Shown here piece after piece: positions 1 through 8,072 of a DNA stretch of 64,000 bases (its first letter is position 1; each line of letters begins with the position of its first letter). The notes under the pieces are model-generated. The model made no database searches and had not been told where the DNA came from. It was given only the letters and a program-made list of their open reading frames with translations. The translations under genes were made by a program, and so were the position numbers. Source of the stretch: Marinicella sediminis. Lineage in GTDB: Bacteria > Pseudomonadota > Gammaproteobacteria > Xanthomonadales > Marinicellaceae. The stretch is from assembly GCF_002000055.1 (NCBI RefSeq), contig NZ_MVBD01000004.1, positions 124,001 to 188,000 on the forward strand. The letters are read 5' to 3'.

Positions 1-2
1 GC

Positions 3-191
3 AAGTTGAGCAAACAGAATCACGCCCGCCCAGTGGCCTTGGAAGACCCCTTTCAAACCACATGCCACGCCCTCAGGCTGTTGCAGCAACCCATTCCGCA
101 GCTGGCACAAAAAAGCCAGTCAGCCTTACTTGAATTTGCCAGTAAAAACTGGCGGGCTGACCGGCTCCGTGGAATTGAAGCATTGCGCTGA
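3..191 (+). CDS. 3' end of an unidentified gene (truncated by window start)
   Basis: An open frame enters from the left edge and ends in TGA at 189-191. About 62 codons are visible. A start-like codon near position 6 (TTG) is probably internal. The tail is Gln-, Leu- and Ala-rich with a basic end (WRADRLRGIEALR). It converges with the cyclophilin gene, leaving only 1 base between the two stops. I do not recognise the family from this fragment. Confidence 0.45.
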   Translation, partial: KLSKQNHARPVALEDPFQTTCHALRLLQQPIPQLAQKSQSALLEFASKNWRADRLRGIEALR

Positions 192-192
192 T

Positions 193-1254
193 CTATTCAG
201 TCACGGTTGCTCCGGGGGCATTGATGATGGCCAATTCCTCACAAAACTCAATGTTTGACCCGGAAATCCTTTGTAAAGGAAATTCATTAACCAGTCCGGA
301 TTCATTCAATGAATATGACATGAGCGCATGACCACAGTCATCGAATCTGACAGCAATGCTGCCCGCCAATTCAAGCATCACAGAAGTGGGGTCATCAAAC
401 AGGCCCCCACTGGTTTTGATGATGTCTCCGGCAAACTGATTGCCGTCAAATTGACCGGCCACGGTCAGCCAGCGGTTACCTGATGCACCAATGGTTGATG
501 GCACGGCCCCGTCTGGTTGCTCGGTGTCAAAGGTAAACCAGGCCATGATGATGGTATCAAGCGAAGGCAATACTTCAAGGTAAAAACCCTGCCCATTGGT
601 ATCAGGATTAAACCAGGCTCCCGACAAACCGGCATTGATCTGAAACACATCTGATAGCTCATAAGCCCGGTTGACTTGAACCACATTATTTAACGTCACC
701 GCAGATCCGGAGAATGGTCCATAGACCGGAAACGCATTAACTGCCTGACCGAGGTTGCTTGATGAAAAATTAATGCGAAGGTATGACTCAATGTTTTTCA
801 CCACATCCAGTCCCCGAACGACTTCACCAAACACCGCATAACCCTCATCGCTGCCAGAAGGATTCAGTTCCGGGTTATTGCTCAGATTGATGAACCACTG
901 GTTGGTGGCGCTATTGGGGTCCGACGTTCTGGCCATGGCAATGGTACCCAGTGTATTGCTGATACCCGATTCGTTGGTGATTGGCGCATCGGTGGTAACG
1001 GTGGTGAATTGCGAACCGCCGTCATAAATGTATCCGCCACCCTGAATCACAAATCCAGGTTCTGATCGGTGTATGGCAGTACCATCATAACGACCGCTGT
1101 TTACATAGTTGAGAAAATTCTGCACCGTAATGGGGGCATCGGCATCGTATAATTCAATGTCAATGACACCTACATTGGTTTCGAATCTAACAGTGGTGGC
1201 CAGACTGTTAAACGCAAACAGCAACAGCCAAAGTGCGAGGGTTGATTTTTTCAT
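193..1254 (-). CDS. secreted cyclophilin-type peptidyl-prolyl isomerase with extra C-terminal domain
   Basis: The 353-residue product has an N-terminal signal peptide (about residues 1-19, cut near SLA-TT), so it should act in the periplasm or outside the cell. Residues 21-195 are a cyclophilin domain catalysing cis-trans isomerisation of peptidyl-proline bonds: the catalytic-arginine motif IHRSEPGF-VIQGG and the TNQWFINL motif are present. Residues about 205-345 form a second domain beginning LSGAWFNPDTNGQGF, a Trp/Gly/Phe-rich beta domain that I have seen as a recurrent unnamed module in secreted proteins of Xanthomonadales-like bacteria. The gene is 18 bases downstream of the 5'-nucleotidase gene and could share its transcript. 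The isomerase call is firm; the C-terminal role is unknown. Confidence 0.9.
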   Translation of the reverse strand: MKKSTLALWLLLFAFNSLATTVRFETNVGVIDIELYDADAPITVQNFLNYVNSGRYDGTAIHRSEPGFVIQGGGYIYDGGSQFTTVTTDAPITNESGISNTLGTIAMARTSDPNSATNQWFINLSNNPELNPSGSDEGYAVFGEVVRGLDVVKNIESYLRINFSSSNLGQAVNAFPVYGPFSGSAVTLNNVVQVNRAYELSDVFQINAGLSGAWFNPDTNGQGFYLEVLPSLDTIIMAWFTFDTEQPDGAVPSTIGASGNRWLTVAGQFDGNQFAGDIIKTSGGLFDDPTSVMLELAGSIAVRFDDCGHALMSYSLNESGLVNEFPLQRISGSNIEFCEELAIINAPGATVTE

Positions 1255-1272
1255 GGTCTTTACTCCGTTTGA

Positions 1273-2154
1273 TTATTTTTTATTGGTTATACCATATGGC
1301 ACATGCCCAGTGGCTGTGTGCTCAGAGGCAGATTGTACATAAGTCAGCTGATCTTCGAAAAAGATATCTGCTTTGAATGATTTCAAAAACTCGGCTTTGT
1401 CCTGTCCACCAAGAAACAGCGCTTCATCAATGCGGATGCCCCACTCCCTTAAAGTCAGGATAACCCGTTTATGTGAAGGGGCTGATCTGGCGGTTACCAA
1501 AGCGGTGCGTATGGGCGCCTCTCCGGCAGGGTAAACACTTTGCAGGTCGTGCAATTTCTTCAGAAAAGCGCTGAATGGTCCCGGATTGAGGGGTTCATTT
1601 CGCTTGCTGTGTTCATTTTTCCGAAAAGCTTCCAGTCCGGCTGCCTGATAAATCTGTTCAGACTCATCTGAAAACAGCACCGCATCGCCATCAAAAGCTA
1701 TGCGCACCTGACCATCCAGTAAACCAGTCGAAGGGCGGGTCATCAAATGAGCCGCTGCATGGCCTGCATCTATGGCTCCAATGACATCGGCATGATGGGC
1801 AGAAAGAAAAAGCTCAACACCCAATGCAGGCAAGTAATCATATGGCGAACCACCATTGCTGAATACCGCTCTGGATATATTCAGGTTATGGTGTTCAATT
1901 GAATTGAATATCCGCAACCCGGTGTCGCCATTGTTACGGGAGACCAACACCACCTCGACCAAAGGTTCAGCCGTTTTGGGATGGGTGATGTCGAGCAGTT
2001 TTTTTACCAAAGCAAATGCCACGCCAGGTCCCAATGGTTCTTCCTCATGATTCAGTTGGTACTGACGATAGGCCTCCAGGCCCTGATTGAGGTAGATCTG
2101 ATGGGACTCATGGAGGTCAAACAATGTTCTGGAAGAAATGGCAATGGTCAGCAT
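1273..2154 (-). CDS. 5'-nucleotidase (cytosolic 5'-nucleotidase 1A-like family)
   Basis: The 293-residue protein resembles the bacterial members of the 5'-nucleotidase family related to eukaryotic NT5C1 (Pfam 5-nucleotidase), which dephosphorylate nucleoside monophosphates. Visible markers are the N-terminal LTIAISSRTLFDL segment, VVLVSRNNGDTGLRIFNS, the central RIAFDGDAVLFSDESE acidic motif typical of the HAD-like fold, and EALFLGGQDKAEFL towards the C-terminus. No signal peptide is present, so it is cytoplasmic. Its ATG lies 13 bases after the nadK stop, so it is probably co-transcribed with the gsp-nadK genes, a placement without obvious functional logic beyond nucleotide metabolism next to NAD kinase. 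Confidence 0.88.
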   Translation of the reverse strand: MLTIAISSRTLFDLHESHQIYLNQGLEAYRQYQLNHEEEPLGPGVAFALVKKLLDITHPKTAEPLVEVVLVSRNNGDTGLRIFNSIEHHNLNISRAVFSNGGSPYDYLPALGVELFLSAHHADVIGAIDAGHAAAHLMTRPSTGLLDGQVRIAFDGDAVLFSDESEQIYQAAGLEAFRKNEHSKRNEPLNPGPFSAFLKKLHDLQSVYPAGEAPIRTALVTARSAPSHKRVILTLREWGIRIDEALFLGGQDKAEFLKSFKADIFFEDQLTYVQSASEHTATGHVPYGITNKK

Positions 2155-2167
2155 GGCAGTTGTCTAC

Positions 2168-2932
2168 TCACGAAAATTGCTCATTGATGATGCGATCTTC
2201 AAGGTTATGCTTGGCATCATATAGCGCATGGATGTTGATATGCCGAGCTTCTTTGACCACCACTTTTAACACATTTCTGACCTCGGTGTTATCGGCAGTG
2301 GCAGAAACTGGTCTCTTAACCGGGCTGCTGATGTCAAAGCTTACTTCCGCGTGTGACGGAATGATCGCCCCACGCCAGCGCCGCGGTCTGAAGGGACTGA
2401 TTGGGGTGAGGGCCAGAATTTCACTGCCCAACGGAATCACCGGACCATGGGCGGACAGATTATAAGCAGTACTGCCTGCTGGTGTTGCCACCATCACTCC
2501 ATCACCTACCAGGTTTTCAATTTTGGTCTGCCCGTTGATTTTAATGGCTATGTGTGCAGACTGTTTGGTTTGTCTTAACAGGGACACTTCATTGATGGCC
2601 AGCGAATCAATCACCTCACCATTTTCCTTGTGAGCCTGCATGGACAAAGGGTGCAGTACGGTGTCCTGAGCCTGACCAATTCGCTCTGGCAAGTCTGCCA
2701 CGCAGTAATCATTCATCAAAAAGCCCACTGTTCCCCGACGCAAGCCAAACACCGGTGTAGATTGATGCATGTATTGATGCAAGCACTGCAGCATGAAACC
2801 ATCACCACCCAAAACCACAATCACATCGGCGTTTTCCGGCTTATGTTGGCCATACAAACTGACCAGCTCTTTCAATGAGTTTTGTGATTTACTGGTCTGG
2901 CTGGCTAAAAAGGCTAATTTCATGGACATCAT
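2168..2932 (-). CDS. nadK: NAD kinase, short form
   Basis: The 254-residue protein phosphorylates NAD to NADP using ATP. The diagnostic GGDGFML motif (near residue 42), the substrate-binding LAINEVSLLR segment and the glycine-rich GDGVMVATPAGSTAYNLS motif are all present. It is shorter than the roughly 290-residue enteric enzyme and has VGFLMNDY where enteric NadK has an LGFLTD-type motif. That makes it like the short NAD kinases of alphaproteobacteria and Xanthomonas. The first ATG overlaps the gspK stop by 4 bases; an alternative start three codons later (MKLAFLAS) is possible. It sits last in the pseudopilin operon by coupling. Confidence 0.92.
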   Translation of the reverse strand: MMSMKLAFLASQTSKSQNSLKELVSLYGQHKPENADVIVVLGGDGFMLQCLHQYMHQSTPVFGLRRGTVGFLMNDYCVADLPERIGQAQDTVLHPLSMQAHKENGEVIDSLAINEVSLLRQTKQSAHIAIKINGQTKIENLVGDGVMVATPAGSTAYNLSAHGPVIPLGSEILALTPISPFRPRRWRGAIIPSHAEVSFDISSPVKRPVSATADNTEVRNVLKVVVKEARHINIHALYDAKHNLEDRIINEQFS

Positions 2933-3924
2933 TCTAGCAAATTTAATGGATCAAAAGGTGACACAGCCCGCGAAATCACCCGCGCAGCACCACTGTTATT
3001 GCGCCTGAGTAAAGCATACATTTGGTAAACACTGTTGCCCATCCGTATCGTAGACTGACCTTCTAATTCAGTGGTTTTGACATCTGCCAGCAAACGGATT
3101 GGCTGCTGGCTGTCGGTCTTGAAGAACACAAAGCGAACCGCTTCATGTTGAAAAAAAGCATTCATGTCAGTGAATCGGGCAGTCCCGTTTTGATAAAGAC
3201 GCACAGCCACCTCATTGGTAATGAGTGGACTCAATGCTTTGAGCAATGGAGGCTTCATGGTGTTAACATTCATTTTACTGCTGACACTGCCGTTCAGCGG
3301 CAGTGCCACCAGGTGTCTGCTCAACAGCTGATAATCGCTCTCGCTGACCCCTTCAAGCAAGCCCAATTCACTGGTGTGCTGAAAATACCTGCCGGTAGTC
3401 CGGTAACCCGGTGATTTGGCCAGGTAAATAAAATCCTCAGCACCTCCTGGCCGGGGTATCTGATCAGGATCAATCCAATCAACAATCTTATCCGCCAGGG
3501 TGATGTCAAGCTCAAGGATCAGTAACAGTCTTTGCAAATATGCCACATGAGGTTCTGAAACCTGGCCATTGATGAACACGTTATTGATGTTAAAGCGATC
3601 ATTGAGTCCGGTTAATTCACCACTGAGAATGGCATGCTCAACCACCATTCCCCTGATACCCTGATGCCATAAATCCTCATTATGATCATGCGGTGTTTGA
3701 TCCTGGGCATAGTCTTCACGCAGTAAGTCACTGGCCCAAAGCATCATTCCCTGGGCATAATGTCTGGCCTGATAGGCTTGTTGCAAGTTGTTGACCCGAG
3801 CTCCGTTTAACTGATTGTCATACCACATCATCACAGCCAGGCCACTGGCAATGGCCAGCATCACCAATGCCATCATCATGGCCACTCCTTTTGATTTGCC
3901 TGGCCTTACCATATGCTTTGCCAT
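2929..3924 (-). CDS. gspK: type II secretion minor pseudopilin GspK
   Basis: The 331-residue product is the tip pseudopilin of the type II secretion pilus. It has a basic leader ending in SKG followed by the hydrophobic segment VAMMMALVMLAIASGLAV, the prepilin peptidase site. As in known GspK proteins, the usual Glu at mature position 5 is absent (Met here), which fits a subunit at the tip. The long globular part contains the GLNDRFNINN motif seen in GspK. It overlaps gspJ upstream by 19 bases and nadK downstream by 4. A start at MVRPGKSKG, four codons later, is an alternative. Confidence 0.93.
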   Translation of the reverse strand: MAKHMVRPGKSKGVAMMMALVMLAIASGLAVMMWYDNQLNGARVNNLQQAYQARHYAQGMMLWASDLLREDYAQDQTPHDHNEDLWHQGIRGMVVEHAILSGELTGLNDRFNINNVFINGQVSEPHVAYLQRLLLILELDITLADKIVDWIDPDQIPRPGGAEDFIYLAKSPGYRTTGRYFQHTSELGLLEGVSESDYQLLSRHLVALPLNGSVSSKMNVNTMKPPLLKALSPLITNEVAVRLYQNGTARFTDMNAFFQHEAVRFVFFKTDSQQPIRLLADVKTTELEGQSTIRMGNSVYQMYALLRRNNSGAARVISRAVSPFDPLNLLE

Positions 3925-4517
3925 GGTGTGACGAGCAACTCGGTGGAAGTACCGTCTTTGAACTCAAGTTGACAGATTACAGTGCCGGGTAACCGGCTGT
4001 TCTGCGCAGGACTGGCAGGCCAACGAGATACACCAAGCCCTACGTCATTATTGTATTCGCAATAAAAGCGGTTTAATTCAAGCATTTTCTGCCCGTCGAA
4101 GGCATTGACTTGTGCGGCACTGTGGGCTGGCGAATCAGTGCGGTATAGCGCTCCATTGATGAATTGCCAGTTGATGGTTCTCAATTGCTGACGAAACTGC
4201 CCCAGGGCCTGCTCAGCATGGATTGATGTGGCCTGAGGCACCTGGTATTTATTCAGTGTGATGCGCTGGGGCTCACCCAAAAATTCTGCTTGTGAAGTAG
4301 CTGATTGCTGACTGGTTACAGCCAATTGCAGGTCATCTTGCAACATGTACAGTACCCGTCTGTATTGATTGAGCTGCTTGCTGTGCTGATCAATGGTTTG
4401 TTTGGACCGGATGAGGTTATCCAGACTGATGAATGCCAATCCGGCGAGCACTGCCAAAATACCTGTGGCGATCAACAGCTCTATCAATGTCATGCCGGAT
4501 TGATGCTGAATCCTCAT
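3906..4517 (-). CDS. gspJ: type II secretion minor pseudopilin GspJ
   Basis: The 203-residue protein begins MRIQHQSG followed by MTLIELLIATGILAVLAGLA, a class III (prepilin) leader with cleavage after Gly8 and Glu5 of the mature protein conserved. The length and the position between gspI and gspK identify it as GspJ, part of the GspI-J-K tip complex that primes pseudopilus assembly. It overlaps the upstream gspI end by 4 bases (ATGA) and gspK by 19, indicating translational coupling. Confidence 0.92.
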   Translation of the reverse strand: MRIQHQSGMTLIELLIATGILAVLAGLAFISLDNLIRSKQTIDQHSKQLNQYRRVLYMLQDDLQLAVTSQQSATSQAEFLGEPQRITLNKYQVPQATSIHAEQALGQFRQQLRTINWQFINGALYRTDSPAHSAAQVNAFDGQKMLELNRFYCEYNNDVGLGVSRWPASPAQNSRLPGTVICQLEFKDGTSTELLVTPWQSIW

Positions 4518-4876
4518 GATGATTTAAAACCAGTGAGTTGTGCCTGTAAATAGTCAAAATCACGCTGCAATGAAACTTCAACTTCAAGTCGTTGAATGCG
4601 GGCGTTGTCAGTTGACTGCCACTCAATTTTCCAAAAATAAAGCCGATCCTGATAGGCCCGTTCACCCTGCATCTGGCCGGTAGCAGGTGAAGGTTGTCGG
4701 TAAGCGTTCATCAGCACCTGATTGGCGATAAACAATGCCGCAGTTTTCTCTTTGGCCTGTGCCAGGGTGTTGGCACCACCCTGACTGGATTGCACCAATG
4801 CCACCAGCGCAATGCTGACAATCACCAAAGCCATCATCACTTCAAGTAAAGTAAAACCTGCCACCTCACGCTTCAT
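4514..4876 (-). CDS. gspI: type II secretion minor pseudopilin GspI
   Basis: With the start at MKREVAG the product is 120 residues, with a short basic leader cut after Gly7 followed by FTLLEVMMALVIVSIALVAL. The frame stays open to an ATG at 4909, but that would give a leader unlike other GspI proteins and a 44-base overlap with gspH, so the inner ATG is preferred (11-base overlap). The protein is the small tip-complex partner of GspJ and GspK. Order gspG-H-I-J-K is canonical. Confidence 0.9.
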   Translation of the reverse strand: MKREVAGFTLLEVMMALVIVSIALVALVQSSQGGANTLAQAKEKTAALFIANQVLMNAYRQPSPATGQMQGERAYQDRLYFWKIEWQSTDNARIQRLEVEVSLQRDFDYLQAQLTGFKSS

Positions 4877-5405
4877 GCCAGGCCCCGGTAATGATCCACG
4901 GTGAATCATTTTTTAGCTTGTAATAACTGTTTCCAGTTTGGTTTTCACTGGGGTTTTCAGCAGGTATCCAAACCCTTAATTCAAAAGGACTGAGGCTGCC
5001 ATCGCTCTGACAAATCAGGTGTGGTTGTTGTTCCACATCAGGTTTAAGGCTGATGGGTCTACCGTTGATATAAATGGCGTGCGGAAATTGTGCTAAATCA
5101 GTTAACAGCTGTTGCCCCTCAAGCCAGGCCCATTGATTGTGCTGATGTTGCATGACAAACTGACCATCATGGGTAAATTCAATGCCGTAGGCCCGGTTTT
5201 CTAAAATGGCCTGGTCACATACATATTCAATACCTGCCTGAAATCGAGCGGCAGCAGACATGATGTTTCGCTCGGCAGACTGACTGTTAATCAGATTGAC
5301 ACCCATGTAGGCAGTGATGCCAATGATCACCACCACCAGCAGCATTTCTATCAGGGTAAAGCCTGATTCGTTGTGCCGGGTTTTACCAGTTTCCAATGTC
5401 CGCAT
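4866..5405 (-). CDS. gspH: type II secretion minor pseudopilin GspH
   Basis: The 179-residue protein has the leader MRTLETGKTRHNESG followed by FTLIEMLLVVVIIGITAYMG, cleaved after Gly15 with Glu5 conserved. Length and position between gspG and gspI fit GspH (GspH/FimT family), a minor pseudopilin joining the tip complex to the GspG fibre. It overlaps gspG by 23 bases upstream. Confidence 0.9.
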   Translation of the reverse strand: MRTLETGKTRHNESGFTLIEMLLVVVIIGITAYMGVNLINSQSAERNIMSAAARFQAGIEYVCDQAILENRAYGIEFTHDGQFVMQHQHNQWAWLEGQQLLTDLAQFPHAIYINGRPISLKPDVEQQPHLICQSDGSLSPFELRVWIPAENPSENQTGNSYYKLKNDSPWIITGAWHEA

Positions 5406-5835
5406 TCACACCTTCACCTCCGGGTTGACCATCTGCACCTAATGAATACACGTCAATGGCACCGTGATTGCCCGGATTGAGGTATTGATATGGGTTACCC
5501 CACTGGTCATTGCTGAGCTTTTGCAAGTAACCCCCAGGCTTCCAGTTTTTGGCTTCCGGGGTACCTGATGGTTTTTGCACAAGGGCTTGTAAACCCTGTG
5601 CAGTGGATGGATATTGGTAATTATCCAGTTTATACATGTTCAACGCGGTCTCAATGTTTTTGATATCCGCTTTGGTGGCAGATACCCTGGCCTGATCGGG
5701 TGCATCGAGGAATTGGGGCACCACAGTGATGGCCAGAATACTGATGATCACTACCACGATCAGCACTTCCATCAGGGTGAAACCAGATTGCAGACCTGGC
5801 AGGGTGGCTTTTGATGGGCTTGTTGTTTTCATCAC
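5383..5835 (-). CDS. gspG: type II secretion major pseudopilin GspG
   Basis: The 150-residue protein has a prepilin leader cut after Gly18 (LQSG-FTLMEVLIVVVIISILA), Glu5 of the mature protein, and the GspG signatures YKLDNYQYPSTAQGLQALV, WGNPYQYLNPG and the C-terminal SLGADGQPGGEG calcium-binding type end. It is the main subunit of the periplasmic pseudopilus that pushes folded exoproteins through the secretin. It is the first gene of the minus-strand operon gspGHIJK-nadK-5'-nucleotidase. The other machine genes (gspC, D, E, F, L, M) are not in this window, so they must be elsewhere if the system is complete. Confidence 0.95.
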   Translation of the reverse strand: MMKTTSPSKATLPGLQSGFTLMEVLIVVVIISILAITVVPQFLDAPDQARVSATKADIKNIETALNMYKLDNYQYPSTAQGLQALVQKPSGTPEAKNWKPGGYLQKLSNDQWGNPYQYLNPGNHGAIDVYSLGADGQPGGEGVNADIGNW

Positions 5836-5905
5836 TCAGTCTCAGCAAATTTCGGTTAAGATTATATTCGATTTTAATAGATGCAGGCCTTGAATCCTAT
5901 CGCCA

Positions 5906-6640
5906 ATGAGAATTTCCAGAATATATTTACCTGAAACCACCATCAATGCTGAACAAGAGATCACCATTGATGGCGTTAAAGCCCATTACATACGTAATGT
6001 TTTACGCCTCAAAATCAATCACATCATTGAATTTTTTACTCCGGACGGTCAGCAATACCAGGGGACCATCTCAGATCTTGGCAAACATCATGTGACCCTA
6101 TCAGGCATTCAAACAACCAGTAACCAACCACAACCTTCATCACTTCAAGTCACGTTGGTACAAGGAATCAGCAGTTCAGACCGAATGGATTACACCGTAC
6201 AAAAAGCAGCGGAACTTGGGTGCCAGCAATTGATTCCGGTACTCAGTGAATTTTGCTCACAGAAAATTCCACCGCACAAATATGAAAAGAAACAACAACA
6301 TTGGCAAGCAGTGGCAATCAGCGCATGTGAACAAACCGGGCGAAGTGATCTGCTTCATATACAACCGGTAACTACTTTGGAAGCAATCACACAAAACAAC
6401 CGTGAGGCCATATACCTGGAGCCGACTGCAACAACAAAAATCAATCAATTACCAGCCACGCTGCGACAAAACATGGTGATATTTGTTGGCCCGGAAGGCG
6501 GGTTTTCACCGACTGAACTTGACCGTTTCAGAGATGCTGGCTATACCGGTGTGGTTTTGGGCCAAAGGGTATTAAGAACAGAAACGGTGGCGCCTGTCAT
6601 ATTGAGCGCCTTGCACACATTATATGGCGATTTCAGTTAA
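5906..6640 (+). CDS. rsmE: 16S rRNA m3U1498 methyltransferase RsmE
   Basis: The 244-residue SPOUT-family enzyme methylates N3 of U1498 in 16S rRNA. It shows the N-terminal PUA-like segment with HYIRNVLRLK, the QKAAELGCQQLIPVLSE motif, and the C-terminal knot: VIFVGPEGGFSPTEL followed by LGQRVLRTETVAP, which bind S-adenosylmethionine. Length is normal. It is transcribed divergently from gspG across a 70-base gap and converges on chpC with only 3 bases between stops. Confidence 0.96.
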   Translation: MRISRIYLPETTINAEQEITIDGVKAHYIRNVLRLKINHIIEFFTPDGQQYQGTISDLGKHHVTLSGIQTTSNQPQPSSLQVTLVQGISSSDRMDYTVQKAAELGCQQLIPVLSEFCSQKIPPHKYEKKQQHWQAVAISACEQTGRSDLLHIQPVTTLEAITQNNREAIYLEPTATTKINQLPATLRQNMVIFVGPEGGFSPTELDRFRDAGYTGVVLGQRVLRTETVAPVILSALHTLYGDFS

Positions 6641-6643
6641 TGA

Positions 6644-7111
6644 TCAGGCTGCCGGCTGAGTCAGTGCAATCAGGTTTGATTCCAAAAAGTTCATGTTGGG
6701 AATATCAGCCATTTCATCATGAATTGATACCAGAGAAGCAATGGCATTGTGGTTGATTTGCTTTTCTTCATGAAGTTGCATATCACCCCTTGATACCAGT
6801 TGTAATTTTGGAATGCCTCGTGACAACACAGCAAAATAAGGCATGTCTTCAGGTCGGTTGATGCTTTTCAGTACGGCCAGGTTATTAGAACTGTCTACCT
6901 GTGTTTTGGCTTCTGAATTGGTCAACTGCGCAAAGTCAATCAGCGGAATGTCCCAACCACGCCAGGAAACTGTACCCAGCACCCAGGGCTCATTGGTGTC
7001 CAGCTCTTCAATGGTCCTCATACCCAATACTTCGGCTACCATGGCATTGGGAAGCAACAATTTTCGATCTTCCTCTATGGGAATCAGTACTGCTCGGATT
7101 TCATTGGACAT
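6644..7111 (-). CDS. chpC: CheW-like adaptor of the Pil-Chp system (ChpC)
   Basis: The 155-residue protein is a single CheW-type domain (RAVLIPIEEDRKLLLPNAMVAEVLG, then WRGWDIPLIDF). Such adaptors couple methyl-accepting receptors to the ChpA kinase. Its place as the last gene of a pilG-pilI-pilJ-pilK-chpA-chpB order identifies it as the second CheW of the cluster, ChpC, rather than PilI. It starts 13 bases after the chpB stop. Confidence 0.85.
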   Translation of the reverse strand: MSNEIRAVLIPIEEDRKLLLPNAMVAEVLGMRTIEELDTNEPWVLGTVSWRGWDIPLIDFAQLTNSEAKTQVDSSNNLAVLKSINRPEDMPYFAVLSRGIPKLQLVSRGDMQLHEEKQINHNAIASLVSIHDEMADIPNMNFLESNLIALTQPAA

Positions 7112-7124
7112 TTTGGCTCACCTA

Positions 7125-8072
7125 TTATTTACTTGTTGATTCTGTTATATATTGTGCCATGCTTTCCGGATCACCGTCAAACAATGACATGTTTAAGCGC
7201 CTTACTTCCTCAGCAATGGCTGAGACCACGCAACTATCAGCAGATTGAGTGATCACTTTTCCACCGTTTTCAAACACATTGGTGGCACCTTTCACTCCGT
7301 CTTTGGCCATGCCGCTGAAAATAGCCATATTAACCTGACTCAGGTTTTCCAACATGTCAAAGCACACATCATCAATGCAGGGGGTTGACATGCGGTCGGG
7401 ATTGACGTCTTTAACACCCAGGTTTCCATCTTCATGTATGATGATGGCTTCATCCACCGGAATCAAAATGGCTTGACTGGGAGCAACCTGCATCCCGCTT
7501 TCAGCGAGTTTCACGGGTATTACCCCATTTTTATTTAACTGCTTTTCCATCATGTGACTGAATTCACTGTCCATGTGTTGCACCACAAGGAACAGTATCG
7601 GCTCATCACCTGATAAGGTTTTAAAAAACCGAATCAGGGATTCCGGACCGCCTATCGATGCCGCCAAAATCCACACCGATTCAATTCCTAACTCAGTCAG
7701 ATCAACACCGGAACTGGATGAGTTTTGAGCCACCTGTTGAGGCAATATGTCATGGGCCTGATCTATCTTGTGCAGCACGTGTCGGAGCCAGCGGTTTTTG
7801 TTCCAGCCAACCAATTCATTGGAAATGCGTGCATCATTGAAAATAATCTTTACATTTTGATCTGAAAGCCGATGTATCAGATCATCGATGTTTACATCGT
7901 TGTCATACAAGTTCAGTATGAATGCATTGATTTCAACATCCAGTTGATCGCACTCATCCTGGTGGTATTGCTTTACCTGATACCCGGAGTGCGTCAACTG
8001 ATTGATCAGAAATTGTGCTGAGGGCTGAGATTCACCAATGTGAATCAGCCCTATCACTGGCTGATCAGGCAT
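7125..8072 (-). CDS. chpB: CheB-type protein-glutamate methylesterase (ChpB)
   Basis: The 315-residue protein removes methyl groups from chemoreceptor glutamates. The C-terminal CheB domain keeps the catalytic triad: Ser in LAASIGGPES (about residue 138), His in VVQHMDSEF and Asp in FSGMAKDGVKGA. The N-terminal 110 residues look like a degenerate receiver domain that lacks a clear phospho-acceptor motif, so control by phosphorylation is doubtful. It overlaps chpA by 8 bases. In the Pil-Chp system ChpB opposes PilK on PilJ. Confidence 0.9.
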   Translation of the reverse strand: MPDQPVIGLIHIGESQPSAQFLINQLTHSGYQVKQYHQDECDQLDVEINAFILNLYDNDVNIDDLIHRLSDQNVKIIFNDARISNELVGWNKNRWLRHVLHKIDQAHDILPQQVAQNSSSSGVDLTELGIESVWILAASIGGPESLIRFFKTLSGDEPILFLVVQHMDSEFSHMMEKQLNKNGVIPVKLAESGMQVAPSQAILIPVDEAIIIHEDGNLGVKDVNPDRMSTPCIDDVCFDMLENLSQVNMAIFSGMAKDGVKGATNVFENGGKVITQSADSCVVSAIAEEVRRLNMSLFDGDPESMAQYITESTSK

